NCBI RefSeq assembly: GCF_009935905.1
Contig: NZ_PREX01000013.1
Location: 1 to 64,000, forward strand
Reading direction: 5' to 3'
DNA from: Alkalibacterium sp. MB6
Lineage (GTDB): Bacteria > Bacillota > Bacilli > Lactobacillales > Carnobacteriaceae_A
Length of the DNA stretch: 64,000 bases
The translations under genes and the position numbers were made by a program. Positions within the stretch are counted from its first letter, which is position 1. Each line of letters begins with the position of its first letter. Of the stretch, positions 1 to 8,221 are shown piece after piece. A model generated the notes under the pieces. That model was not told the origin of the DNA, searched no databases, and worked only from the letters and a program-made list of their open reading frames with translations.

Positions 1-43
1 CAAATCGATTTATCCACAACTGAATAAGTCAAAAAAATTCTGG

Positions 44-79
44 AAAAAGTCATCCGCTGCGCCAGCATTTGACTTTTTT
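44..79. terminator. Bidirectional intrinsic terminator
   Basis: The outer arms AAAAAGTCA (44-52) and TGACTTTTT (70-78) pair. An inner GCTG-cgc-CAGC stem closes the loop, and a T-run follows. It probably ends a rightward gene that lies left of the window. Confidence 0.7.
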
Positions 80-195
80 GAAAATTTTAAAGAAAACTAA
101 TTGTGATTTAATTAACAAACTGCAATCAACAGTGATTTCTAGTTTTATGCAACACTAGTGCTTCTCCTTATAATAGTTTAAATCGTGTTTATTTT

Positions 196-218
196 GAAAA
201 TGACAAGGTGTCATTTTC
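196..218. repeat. Perfect 10-bp inverted repeat
   Basis: GAAAATGACA (196-205) and TGTCATTTTC (209-218) are perfect complements around a 3-nt centre. There is no T-run as in a terminator, so an operator is as likely as an RNA hairpin. A similar core, ATGACA-N4-TGTCAT, occurs at 21342-21357 upstream of ddl. Confidence 0.55.
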
Positions 219-230
219 ATTTGGACAAAT

Positions 231-262
231 TAAAAAAGGAAACCGATGCGATTCCCTTTTCT
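231..262 (-). terminator. Terminator of the rhodanese gene
   Basis: On the minus strand an 8-bp stem (AAAGGGAA with TTTCCTTT, one G-T pair) is followed by a T-run. It lies about 55 nt downstream of the stop at 317. Confidence 0.6.
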
Positions 263-316
263 TTCAACTTTATTAGTGTAACAAATATAATAATTGAGTT
301 CAAGTTCGTTGGTATG

Positions 317-721
317 CTAGTTAATGGTCTTCTTTTTCTTGATTTTGCCGTCCCACTCACTGTATCCGCCTTTTAAGACATACAGCTGTTCGAACCCGTT
401 CTTCTTAAGTATCAAAGCAGCACGGTAGCTTAACGTTTTTTTATCTTCATATAAATAAACAGGCAAGTCATTACGTAATTCCCCCATGCGTTGTTTTAAC
501 TGCATATAAGGAATATTTCTGGCACCTAGAATATGACCAACATTATAATCGTCTTTTCCTCTAACATCTACGATTTGAGCGCGACGCATATTTTGTCTAA
601 ACTCATCATTTTCCAGCGCTGTTGCAGCATTTTTTCTTCTGAAATACTGAATTAACTCCCAAACTCCCCAAGTTATAATAAATACCCAGAGTAATATCGT
701 TACAACTGTCCAAATATCCAA
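317..721 (-). CDS. Membrane-anchored rhodanese-fold protein lacking the catalytic cysteine
   Basis: This 134-residue protein has one N-terminal transmembrane helix (about residues 5-25) and a rhodanese homology domain with the family motif DVRGKDDYNVGHI. The order resembles Bacillus YqhL. In active sulfurtransferases the active-site loop carries a cysteine; here the equivalent segment reads LYEDKKTLSYRAA and has none. Sulfur transfer is therefore unlikely, and a binding or scaffold role is inferred. It is the last gene of the leftward rhomboid-glcK-lipoprotein-rhodanese group and has its own terminator at 231-262. The family assignment is firm; the cellular role is unknown. Confidence 0.8.
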   Translation of the reverse strand: MDIWTVVTILLWVFIITWGVWELIQYFRRKNAATALENDEFRQNMRRAQIVDVRGKDDYNVGHILGARNIPYMQLKQRMGELRNDLPVYLYEDKKTLSYRAALILKKNGFEQLYVLKGGYSEWDGKIKKKKTIN

Positions 722-803
722 AAAAGTACTTCCTCTCTCTAATTCTTTCCTATATTAGTTTACATTAGAAAGCGAAAAAATTCTAGTCCTTATTCACTAG
801 GCC

Positions 804-1922
804 TTAAATCATTTCCTTGAGCAAAGACAGCATCTCTTCTGACTCTAAATCAATAATGTACTCATAACGCCAACCATATAAGATATAGCGTTCATTTGGA
901 CACAGAGCTATGGGAGCATCAAAAGGAAGGTCTAATATGTTATGAACTGTTTCGTCTTCAAAGTTTAAATGAGACAGCTGAAATTCTCCAACATCCTCTT
1001 CAATTGCGATAGCTTCTTTTGACAAAACACCGTATACTTTGCCATTTCTAGTTGATTGAGTCATATGTGGTAGTAGCGGTTGATTATTCATGGTTACTTT
1101 TGGAACGGGTATGACGTTACCACTTACTAAGAATGGATACTCTTGAAACAAATACAATTGATCTTCTCGTATATCGGAAACCGACATACCAATAAAGGTG
1201 TCATCGTGCAAAAAGAAATCATGTATATTCCGATTAATTAACATAGCAGGTTCTGATTCTCTGATATCACCAATATACAGATGAGTCCCTTCCAATAAGT
1301 CCACATATAAATAAACATTAGCTGAATACCAACTCGGACTCGCGTAATTTAGCGGTTGTTCAACAAACGTATCGTCCTCGATATTCCATAGTTTAACACT
1401 CAGTGATTCTGATTCCTCTGTTTCATCGTAGACGTAGTTAGATACAAACACTAAATTGTCATTTGTAGGATTCCAGTTCAAATTAACATAACCACTATAA
1501 TCAATAGAAGTTGTTTGCACCACGTTTCCATTAAGATCCATGACGGTCAACAAAACATCTTCATCTTTTACTTCCTGAAACATTATTTTATTTTTTGATT
1601 GATGGATGACAACAGTCAAAATAAAGCTTTCTTCTTCATAAACGGGACTCAATTCGCCGGTAAATATATCATACCGTTGCAAACTATGCGTATCCGTATC
1701 CCCAATGTGAACCAAAATCGTATCACCGGATAACCAACCAACTACTTTTTGAAATTGGTCATAGGGTATATCCATTGGAACAATGTCTCTAGCCTCTAAA
1801 GTATTTTCATTGACAGGCTCTTCTGTTACCGCTCCATTTGAGGAGGTGCAGGCAAGTAAAAAGAGGCAGCAAGCAATGAAAAAAAGAGGTATACTCATCC
1901 ATTGAGCTGTCTTTTTCCTCAT
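804..1922 (-). CDS. YqgU-like beta-propeller lipoprotein
   Basis: A 372-residue predicted lipoprotein. A basic N-terminus and hydrophobic core lead to a lipobox LLAC (Cys25 from the chosen start), followed by a Ser/Asn-rich linker. The rest has short repeated beta-rich segments ending in aromatic/aspartate turns, as in six-bladed propeller proteins. Its place next to glcK and a rhomboid gene matches Bacillus yqgU. The ATG at 1922 is preferred over an in-frame GTG at 1931 because GAGGTG sits at proper spacing before it. Known YqgU proteins have no well-defined role, so none is proposed beyond an extracytoplasmic, membrane-tethered location. Confidence 0.75.
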   Translation of the reverse strand: MRKKTAQWMSIPLFFIACCLFLLACTSSNGAVTEEPVNENTLEARDIVPMDIPYDQFQKVVGWLSGDTILVHIGDTDTHSLQRYDIFTGELSPVYEEESFILTVVIHQSKNKIMFQEVKDEDVLLTVMDLNGNVVQTTSIDYSGYVNLNWNPTNDNLVFVSNYVYDETEESESLSVKLWNIEDDTFVEQPLNYASPSWYSANVYLYVDLLEGTHLYIGDIRESEPAMLINRNIHDFFLHDDTFIGMSVSDIREDQLYLFQEYPFLVSGNVIPVPKVTMNNQPLLPHMTQSTRNGKVYGVLSKEAIAIEEDVGEFQLSHLNFEDETVHNILDLPFDAPIALCPNERYILYGWRYEYIIDLESEEMLSLLKEMI

Positions 1923-1982
1923 GCTGCTCACCTCTTTATTTCAGTAATCTCTATACGTTTAGTCTACCACATGAGTCTACTT

Positions 1983-2969
1983 TTATTTACTGAAACGCTC
2001 TTGAAGTGATTCATTTAAAACTAATGAACTGGCTCCAATGACACCCGCATCGTTACCTAACTGAGCGAGACGAATCTTTGTACTTGTTCTCACTGTAGGA
2101 AAAGCGTAAACATCAAAGTGTTTTCTTATATAGTCAACTAGGAATTCCCCTGCCTTAGACACGCCACCACCAATAACAATAGTGGATGGATTTAAAATAT
2201 TCCCAATATTGCCAGCAGCATAGCCGAGGTGTTCACTGATTTTGTTGACGACATATAAAGCATAGGCATCGCCTTCTTTCGCCATATCCATCACAACTTT
2301 TGTATCGACTGCTTCTTTTGCTAAAATTCGGTCTCTAAGTGGTGTTGCCTGTTCAAAAGATTCCGCATCATCCATTGCTACTCTAACAATCCCTGTCGCA
2401 CTTGCCACTGTTTCAAGGCAGCCGACATTACCACATGTACATAAATAGCCGTTTCGATCTACTGTCATATGCCCTATTTCACCAGCAGCCCCAACAGCGC
2501 CATGCAATAATTGACCATTCATAATAACGCCACCGCCAACACCTGTTCCAAGCGTAACGAAAACAACGTCCGGTTCATTATTTCCAGCACCAACCCATTG
2601 CTCACCTAAAGCCGCTACGTTTGCATCGTTATCTAAATAGAAAGGAATACCCGTGCCGGCTTCGATTAATTCTCTTAACGGTTGTTCCGTTTTCCAGTTT
2701 AGATTAAAGGCACCAATGACTGTTCCTCGTTCACGATCAACCGTTCCCGGTGTCCCCATGCCAATCCCAATAAAGTCGTCTGGTCCATAGCCATTTGCTT
2801 GCATATAGCTATTAATCGCTTCAATAATAGAAGGGGTAATGCGGCTTCCCTGATCGGAAACATCGGTTAACATATTCCATTGGTCAATCACTTGACCCGT
2901 TTGTGTAACCACTGCAAATTTAATAGATGTGCCACCTAAATCGACACCTATGATTTTCTTTTCATTCAT
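1983..2969 (-). CDS. glcK: ROK-family glucokinase
   Basis: Phosphorylates glucose to glucose-6-phosphate using ATP in the cytoplasm. The 328-residue protein has the N-terminal phosphate-binding motif VDLGGTS (residues 9-15), a catalytic aspartate in LDNDAN (Asp114), and the ROK zinc site made of His167 and CTCGNVGC (Cys177, Cys179, Cys184). A GGAGG site lies 9 nt before the ATG. It follows the rhomboid gene by 19 bp. Bacillus often has a small yqgQ gene between the two; there is no room for it here. The product would feed zwf and the phosphohexomutase encoded further right in the window. Confidence 0.95.
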   Translation of the reverse strand: MNEKKIIGVDLGGTSIKFAVVTQTGQVIDQWNMLTDVSDQGSRITPSIIEAINSYMQANGYGPDDFIGIGMGTPGTVDRERGTVIGAFNLNWKTEQPLRELIEAGTGIPFYLDNDANVAALGEQWVGAGNNEPDVVFVTLGTGVGGGVIMNGQLLHGAVGAAGEIGHMTVDRNGYLCTCGNVGCLETVASATGIVRVAMDDAESFEQATPLRDRILAKEAVDTKVVMDMAKEGDAYALYVVNKISEHLGYAAGNIGNILNPSTIVIGGGVSKAGEFLVDYIRKHFDVYAFPTVRTSTKIRLAQLGNDAGVIGASSLVLNESLQERFSK

Positions 2970-2988
2970 AACTTTGTTCCTCCACTAA

Positions 2989-3696
2989 TTAAAATAAGAC
3001 AGATAAGGGTATATACCTGCTAACGCCAATAATAAATAACACAATAACGAGCAAGACGAATCCCACTGCATAAATAAGTTGTTGCTTTTTATCTCTTTTC
3101 CAAGCTCCTGGTGCAGATAAGGCGTAAGAAATAATGAAACCACCCACTAAACCACCAAGGTGCCCAGCCATATCGATACCTGGACTAAATAAGCCAAAGA
3201 GTAAGTTCATCACAATTAAAAGCGAAAAGTTTTTTGACATGGCTCTAATTTGCGGCTGACCTGGAAAGAGTTTGCCTAGAACAATAGTAGAACCGAACAT
3301 GCCAAATAATGCTGTACTGGCACCTGCCGAAATACTCGTATTAAACGCAAAACTAGTCACATTTCCAGCCAAGGCACTTAAGATATACAGAAGTAAAAAG
3401 CGCCAATGTCCAAAGACAGTTTCCAATTGAATACCTAAAAAATAGATAACAAGGGCATTAAATATCAAATGGGTCAGTCCGATATGTAAAAACATAGGGG
3501 TAATTAATCGATACCAGTCGCCCAAAACAATCAATTCATTTACTTTGGCACCCAGACGCACTAACACAAAGGTATTGGTGCTGCCTCCAAGAAATTCTTG
3601 AAGCAAAAACATTAAAGCCGTGATGCCAAGTAAGGCATAGGTAATAAAGGGTTTTCTGTTGAACCGACGCCATTTCATTTGAGTTTTATAATTCAC
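2989..3696 (-). CDS. Rhomboid family intramembrane serine protease (YqgP/GlpG type)
   Basis: A 235-residue protein with at least six hydrophobic segments. The rhomboid catalytic pair is visible: Ser127 in GASTALFG and His179 in MAGHLGG, with Asn80 in HLIFN as the usual oxyanion residue. Such proteases cleave membrane helices within the bilayer; the substrate here is unknown. The start is GTG with AAGGAG 8 nt upstream. It heads the four-gene leftward operon with glcK, the lipoprotein and the rhodanese-fold gene, as in Bacillus. Confidence 0.92.
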   Translation of the reverse strand: MNYKTQMKWRRFNRKPFITYALLGITALMFLLQEFLGGSTNTFVLVRLGAKVNELIVLGDWYRLITPMFLHIGLTHLIFNALVIYFLGIQLETVFGHWRFLLLYILSALAGNVTSFAFNTSISAGASTALFGMFGSTIVLGKLFPGQPQIRAMSKNFSLLIVMNLLFGLFSPGIDMAGHLGGLVGGFIISYALSAPGAWKRDKKQQLIYAVGFVLLVIVLFIIGVSRYIPLSVLF

Positions 3697-3773
3697 TACT
3701 TTAGCTCCTTAGTGCTTTCTTTTTAGTATAGCACATTCCATTCATTTGACCCAATCAGCTAGAATAAAATCAC

Positions 3774-3825
3774 AAAAAAAGCATTTAAGGAGAGTCATCA
3801 CATAAAGACACCCCTTAAATACTGC
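3774..3825 (-). terminator. Terminator after the acidic small-protein gene
   Basis: On the minus strand TTTAAGG pairs with CCTTAAA around a loop with a short inner GTC/GAC stem, followed by seven T. It lies directly downstream of the stop at 3833 and separates that gene from the rhomboid operon. Confidence 0.65.
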
Positions 3826-3832
3826 ATCTGGT

Positions 3833-4162
3833 TTAATCCATGTTGCCATCCAGATCTTCTTTAAATTGTTTTGCTGCTGCTACATTTTCTTTTTCATGGC
3901 TATGTTCTTTTGATTCTTCACTTCTGTTATCTGTAGCTGAGTGATCTGAATCGTAACTAGCATCATCAGTATCGCCTGCTTCAATCGCTATAACATGATA
4001 CGCATTCACATAAACCGACTGACCATTTGATAGGGTTAACTGATGCATTTGTAATTCGTCTTCTTTTTTTGAATCAGACAGACCTTTCACTATTGAGTCT
4101 GCAGAATCCTTTAAAGTATAGGACTTTCCGTTAGATAAAAACAATCTAGATTGATTCGACAT
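3833..4162 (-). CDS. Hypothetical acidic 109-residue protein
   Basis: I do not recognise this family. The N-terminal half holds two similar beta-type stretches, LFLSNGKSYTL (about residues 7-17) and LTLSNGQSVYV (about 42-52). This suggests an internal duplication or a small beta-barrel. The C-terminal third is strongly acidic and hydrophilic (many D, E, S, H), with no signal peptide or membrane segment. A GGAGGAG site precedes the ATG, and the gene has its own terminator. It stands between two leftward operons and is probably monocistronic. Coding is supported by the start signals and the length. No function is proposed. Confidence 0.65.
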   Translation of the reverse strand: MSNQSRLFLSNGKSYTLKDSADSIVKGLSDSKKEDELQMHQLTLSNGQSVYVNAYHVIAIEAGDTDDASYDSDHSATDNRSEESKEHSHEKENVAAAKQFKEDLDGNMD

Positions 4163-4265
4163 TTTTCTCGCTCCTCCATCCTTGATACTTATAGTTTACT
4201 GTAATCAGAAAAATATACAACGTTTATACCTTATTGGCTCGTCTATCTTAGATGGTTTTGCTCGA

Positions 4266-4769
4266 TTAATTAATGATGGCCTGGACCAATTGATCTCTGT
4301 TCATATCAGACGTAACGGTGTAGCGACCTGCTCGAACCCTCTTGTAAAAATCGGATTCTTCTAAATAGGTGTTAAAAGCATGACGGTCTTCGATTAAGCC
4401 AAACTCTTCCAACTGATTGGCAACGACACTGCTGGGTTGTCCTTCTTGAACGACTACAGTGTAGGTTTGAACAGTATCTTCAACCTCTTCCTCTTCATCT
4501 ACCTCGGCTTCTACTTCAACCTCTACTTCAGGTTCCTCTTCCTCGATCGAACCCCCTTCAGTAGCTTCCAAAGCTTTCATTAATTCTTCGTTTTCCAATT
4601 CCAAAGACACTAGCTTTTCTTCAAGATAGTGTAATTCAGACTCGATAGCTTCAGCTGTCTGCTCATTGTCACTCTGCTCATTAGAAAAAGGTAAAGCTGT
4701 AAGCATTAGCAGTAATAAGCCAGACAAGAAGAATCCTAGAGCCATCAAGCGTATATTCTTTTTAGACAT
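4266..4769 (-). CDS. Membrane-anchored protein with stand-alone MltG-type LysM-like domain
   Basis: A 167-residue protein with an N-terminal transmembrane helix, a short coiled coil (about residues 40-65), a very acidic Glu/Val linker, and a C-terminal domain of about 60 residues. That domain resembles the LysM-like N-domain of the endolytic transglycosylase MltG: VVVQEGQPSSVVANQLEE, then LIEDRHAF and RAGRYTVTSDMN. The MltG catalytic domain is absent. It may bind peptidoglycan or a divisome partner; this is inference. The ATG at 4769 is preferred over 4796 because GGAAGGGTGA lies just upstream. It follows the next gene by 45 bp, so the two probably form an operon. Confidence 0.75.
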   Translation of the reverse strand: MSKKNIRLMALGFFLSGLLLLMLTALPFSNEQSDNEQTAEAIESELHYLEEKLVSLELENEELMKALEATEGGSIEEEEPEVEVEVEAEVDEEEEVEDTVQTYTVVVQEGQPSSVVANQLEEFGLIEDRHAFNTYLEESDFYKRVRAGRYTVTSDMNRDQLVQAIIN

Positions 4770-4814
4770 GTCACCCTTCCTTTCATTTTTCAACATGCTC
4801 TGTATTTTTTTAAC

Positions 4815-5168
4815 TTAAAGTCCTTCAGTAATATAGGTATCAACCACTTCCTGTACGGCAGATAATGACAGGTCCAACTGGCTAGATATCGTTTCCGCGC
4901 TTTCCCCTTTTGTAAAAAGCGTGATGACATTATCTTTGGATAATCGAGTGATGTGACTCAATCGCTCCTTTTCTACAGAAGGTATGCTTAACTCTTTTTC
5001 TAGTTGCTGAACTCTGCCATTTAATTCAAAAACTGTTTTTGTTACGGCTAAAGAAAACTCTTCTAATTCTATGTACGCCAAGTCTTTCTCTTCTTTCTTT
5101 ATCATTGAATAGCCGAACAAAACTGCTGCCAATACAAAAAGTATGCCCGCAATCATCCATATTTCCAT
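4815..5168 (-). CDS. DUF6115/SwrB-like membrane-anchored protein
   Basis: A 117-residue protein with an N-terminal transmembrane helix (about residues 4-22), a coiled-coil centre (about 45-70) and a C-terminal helix-turn-helix-like segment with the pattern VITLFTKGESAETISSQLDLS. This layout matches DUF6115 proteins, which include the Bacillus motility factor SwrB. The HTH-like part is probably a protein-interaction element rather than a DNA-binding domain. It is co-oriented with the MltG-type domain gene downstream and shares its topology. The link to motility is only suggested by the family and by the flagellar genes elsewhere in the window. Confidence 0.6.
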   Translation of the reverse strand: MEIWMIAGILFVLAAVLFGYSMIKKEEKDLAYIELEEFSLAVTKTVFELNGRVQQLEKELSIPSVEKERLSHITRLSKDNVITLFTKGESAETISSQLDLSLSAVQEVVDTYITEGL

Positions 5169-5318
5169 TAATATTCCTACTCTCTGAGTATTTATTCAAT
5201 CTTTAAAAATAGTAGCACATATTTCGATAGGCGAAAAGGGTAACTTTATTACTTTATGATTTCAATTTGACAATTTTTCTGAACTCTTCGTCTATTTCTT
5301 CTTGAATCACAAAAAAGA

Positions 5319-5348
5319 TTGGCATTTTTTTTAAAAACGTGGTATTCT
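5319..5348 (+). promoter_or_regulatory. Promoter of rpmG
   Basis: TTGGCA (5319-5324), an 18-nt spacer and TATTCT (5343-5348) predict a start near 5355, giving a leader of about 65 nt. Confidence 0.55.
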
Positions 5349-5420
5349 AGTCAAGGCGAAAGGCTAGACACCTATCTTTTCTGGTCAGCCTTTAATACCT
5401 GAATATTGGGAGGGACAATC

Positions 5421-5570
5421 ATGCGAGTAAACGTTACATTAGAATGCACAGAATGCAAAGAACGCAACTACCTGACAGCAAAAAATAAACGAAATAACAC
5501 TGAACGTTTGGAAGTTAAAAAATATTGCCCACGTGAACGTAAAGTCACTTTGCACCGTGAAACTAAATAA
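5421..5570 (+). CDS. rpmG: Ribosomal protein bL33
   Basis: A 49-residue protein of the large ribosomal subunit. The sequence shows the L33 signature: [31 protein letters not shown] and a terminal HRETK. The first zinc-knuckle pair CTEC is present. The second is degenerate (CPRE), so a full four-cysteine zinc site is missing; this is common in lactic-acid-bacterial L33 forms. A GGGAGGG site lies 7 nt before the ATG. It is monocistronic, with its own promoter (5319-5348) and terminator (5579-5636). Confidence 0.96.
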   Translation: MRVNVTLECTECKERNYLTAKNKRNNTERLEVKKYCPRERKVTLHRETK

Positions 5571-5578
5571 TTTAGCAT

Positions 5579-5636
5579 AACAGCTGGAACATCATGTCAA
5601 TTTCATTTGACATATGGGCCAGCTGTTTTTGTTTTC
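5579..5636 (+). terminator. Terminator of rpmG
   Basis: The arms AACAGCTGG and CCAGCTGTT enclose a second ATGTCAA/TTGACAT stem, followed by a T-rich stretch. Confidence 0.8.
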
Positions 5637-5639
5637 AAT

Positions 5640-5698
5640 TAAAAAAGACTAATCATCAGCTGAGTTTGGCACTCTTCTTGATGATTAGTCTTTTTTTG
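5640..5698. terminator. Bidirectional terminator between rpmG and the PBP gene
   Basis: A perfect stem of AAAAAAGACTAATCATCA with its complement, T-runs in both directions. It starts one base after the PBP stop codon, so it mainly serves that gene. Confidence 0.85.
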
Positions 5699-7876
5699 CT
5701 AGTCTTGATCTGTTTCTTGATTGTTATCTTCTTCCGACTCTGCTTCTGTACCGTCCCCTTCAGAATCTTCTGTTTCTTCTTGATTGGCTAGGTTAGGAGC
5801 AAATTCGCCTTCTTGGAAATAAGCATCCAGTACTCGACGTGCGGCACGCGTGTTTTCTCTATTGGACCGCTGGCTATCTCTTAGTGGCAAATAAGGAACA
5901 ACCACCGCAATAGCAATTTCTGGATCGTCGTAAGGCGCATAACCTACATAGGTTAAGTTAACAACCGAAGCTGTGTTGCGTTTTAATTCATCATCCCAAT
6001 AACCAGCCTGAGCGGTTCCTGTTTTACCAGCAGATGTATAATTTGTTCCTGCAAAGACACTTCGAGCTGTCCCGCGGTCTCCATTGACCACTGCATAGTG
6101 ACCTTGTTGGACACGTTCCATTGCATTCGGATCCACATTCACATGATTCAACACTTTAGGTGGGATTTCCGTTTTTAGTGGCCCCACTTGACCCGTATCA
6201 GGATCAGTGCCTCGAATTTCTGACACTAATCTTGGTGCTATTCTTGTCCCGCCATTAGCAATCGTAGAAATAAATTGAAGCAATTGAAGAGTCGTATAGG
6301 TGTCATACTGACCAAAAGACTGGAACAAGGGCTGAGAAGCCTCTGTATTTGTACCAGCTAAACCAGTTGATTCATAGGGCAAGTCAATCCCCGTTTCAAC
6401 GCCTAAGCCGAATTGATTGAAATAATGTCGTTGTTTCTCAAGAACACTTCTCCCATCCAACGGTAAGGAAGAACCCGGCTCATAAGACCAAATGCCACCC
6501 ATTCTCATCGCTAGCTTTGCCATATAAACGTTGGACGATTTTTCCAGAGCCTGTATATCGTTAACCGGATCGCGGCCGTCTTGATTGTATAGAGACCGAA
6601 TAGGCTGAGATTGTCTAAAGAAAAGCGGTTCATCGACAATCACATTGTTCTCAGCTGTCAAAACCCCATCCATATAAGCGGCTAACACATTCGCGCCTTT
6701 TATGGAAGATCCCATTACAAAGTTCTTTTGAAATACTCCACGGGCGTCATCTACGGGCTGGCCATCTTCACCAATCATTTTACCGGTCAATGCCAAAATG
6801 TCTCCGTTTCTAGGATCCATTGCCGCAATATAAATACTGTCATTTAACCCTTCTCTGAGCTCTAATGAATCTAGAGCGATTTGTTCGACTGTTTCTTGAA
6901 AGTCAATATCGATAGTTAAAATCAAGTTATCTCCTTTGTTACCATGGTACTGCTCAACTTGATTGATGATATCGCCTTGACTGCTCGTTTCTGTTTCTAA
7001 GCGTGACTTGGTTCCTCTAAGAACGGGTTCATAGTATTGTTCTAAGAAACTTGTTCCCACTCGGTCATTTCTGGAATACCCTTGGGCCAAGTAAGTTTTA
7101 AGCCCCGTTCTAGGTACCCCTTGCGCTTCTGACGATACACTACCTAATATACTTCTTAGCATGTTCCCTTCTGGATAAATCCTTACCCAGTCTGTTCCTG
7201 TGCCAATACCTGGAAGAGACTCCATGTTTTCACTCACACGAGCTATTTCTTCTTGAGTCACTTCTTCATTTTTAATATTAACGGTACTTAAAGAGTAAGC
7301 AGCATTCATTTTTTTAAATATAGCCGCAGACGTTAAATGACGCTGGGATAAGGATTCAATCTCACTTTCATCTACATTGTCAAGCATCACTTGATAAGAC
7401 TCATTGCCACTTAATGTTAATTCCTCATCAGATAATCGTTCTCTGACTTCCTCTTGGTTGGTGGCTATGAAGTAATCTTTTAAATCCCTTATCGTTAAGT
7501 CAAATTTTCTTTCTGCATTAAAAGGTGTCGCTGTAGGCATGTCTATGTGTTCAGCCAAACGATAAGCTACTTCGGCCATTTGACTTGCCGGAACATTTCG
7601 TCCTCTTGTATACGTGATGGTATTACGTGCTTCGTTTCCAACCAATCGTCTCAAATTGGCATCAAAAATTTCTCCTCTCGGTACGCTCCCTGTTATCGTC
7701 GTCCGTTCTGTCCGTTCGACTTCAGCACGAAAATCATCTGCTCGAATAATTTGTAAATACCCAAGGCGCAGGATTAAACTGGAGAAGATTAAAAAAACCA
7801 CGAAAAATAGTAAGTTTAACCTAAAAGGGATATGGGATTTTTTCTTGTCTTTTCTTTTTTGAGTTGGTGTTTTCAC
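5699..7876 (-). CDS. Class B penicillin-binding protein (PBP2b type transpeptidase)
   Basis: A peptidoglycan DD-transpeptidase of 725 residues. After a Lys-rich cytoplasmic tail comes one transmembrane helix (about residues 20-42), the class B dimerisation/pedestal domain (PRGEIFDAN near 66), and the transpeptidase domain with SSIK (Ser390 nucleophile, Lys393), SSN (447-449) and KTG (618-620). The C-terminal tail is acidic. It resembles the elongation-type PBP2b/PbpA group, which works with RodA. The GTG at 7876 is chosen because AGGAGG lies 7 nt upstream; an in-frame ATG at 7927 has no such site. It appears monocistronic, with a strong terminator at 5640-5698. Confidence 0.93.
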   Translation of the reverse strand: MKTPTQKRKDKKKSHIPFRLNLLFFVVFLIFSSLILRLGYLQIIRADDFRAEVERTERTTITGSVPRGEIFDANLRRLVGNEARNTITYTRGRNVPASQMAEVAYRLAEHIDMPTATPFNAERKFDLTIRDLKDYFIATNQEEVRERLSDEELTLSGNESYQVMLDNVDESEIESLSQRHLTSAAIFKKMNAAYSLSTVNIKNEEVTQEEIARVSENMESLPGIGTGTDWVRIYPEGNMLRSILGSVSSEAQGVPRTGLKTYLAQGYSRNDRVGTSFLEQYYEPVLRGTKSRLETETSSQGDIINQVEQYHGNKGDNLILTIDIDFQETVEQIALDSLELREGLNDSIYIAAMDPRNGDILALTGKMIGEDGQPVDDARGVFQKNFVMGSSIKGANVLAAYMDGVLTAENNVIVDEPLFFRQSQPIRSLYNQDGRDPVNDIQALEKSSNVYMAKLAMRMGGIWSYEPGSSLPLDGRSVLEKQRHYFNQFGLGVETGIDLPYESTGLAGTNTEASQPLFQSFGQYDTYTTLQLLQFISTIANGGTRIAPRLVSEIRGTDPDTGQVGPLKTEIPPKVLNHVNVDPNAMERVQQGHYAVVNGDRGTARSVFAGTNYTSAGKTGTAQAGYWDDELKRNTASVVNLTYVGYAPYDDPEIAIAVVVPYLPLRDSQRSNRENTRAARRVLDAYFQEGEFAPNLANQEETEDSEGDGTEAESEEDNNQETDQD

Positions 7877-8221
7877 TACATTCCCTCCTGTGTTTATGGT
7901 ATAAGTAAAGAAAACCAGATGGTTCATCTCATTTATAGTTGATTGTTGTTAATGGTTTCTACCTTTTTAACTATGACTAGTCAACCTATATGTTCTATCA
8001 TACAATTAAAATTTTCACAATTTTTAGCCATATGTTTTGTTTTCAGGTCGATAACCTCGTACTAGTTTACCAAAAGCCATACTAAATTACCATATCAGTT
8101 AAGGGAAAGACATGAAAATCTTGTGACTATTTAATGTGTTTTTGTCTTATATAGATAAAAAAAAAAGCAGCATAGAGTTTATTATCTCCATTGCTGCCTT
8201 AAACGTTATTTATTTCCCATG
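7877..8221. other. Intergenic region upstream of the PBP gene
   Basis: It contains no gene. It carries the terminator of the broken ddl (8155-8201) and, on the minus strand, AT-rich promoter-like hexamers such as TTGTGA-17-TAGAAC and TTGACT-17-TAGAAA. I could not choose between them for the PBP gene. Confidence 0.4.
8155..8201 (-). terminator. Terminator of the broken ddl
   Basis: On the minus strand a stem formed by GCAGCAATGGAG and CTCTATGCTGC is followed by about ten T. Confidence 0.75.

Larger units (their letters stand above)
1..316. other. Left-edge intergenic region
   Basis: No convincing gene lies here. One plus-strand frame ends with a stop at 25-27 after eight codons, so an upstream rightward gene may end at the edge. 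The region holds a strong hairpin terminator (44-79), a perfect 10-bp inverted repeat (196-218) and the rhodanese-gene terminator (231-262). A TATAAT-like hexamer at 169-174 on the plus strand has no good -35 partner, so no promoter is called. Confidence 0.5.
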
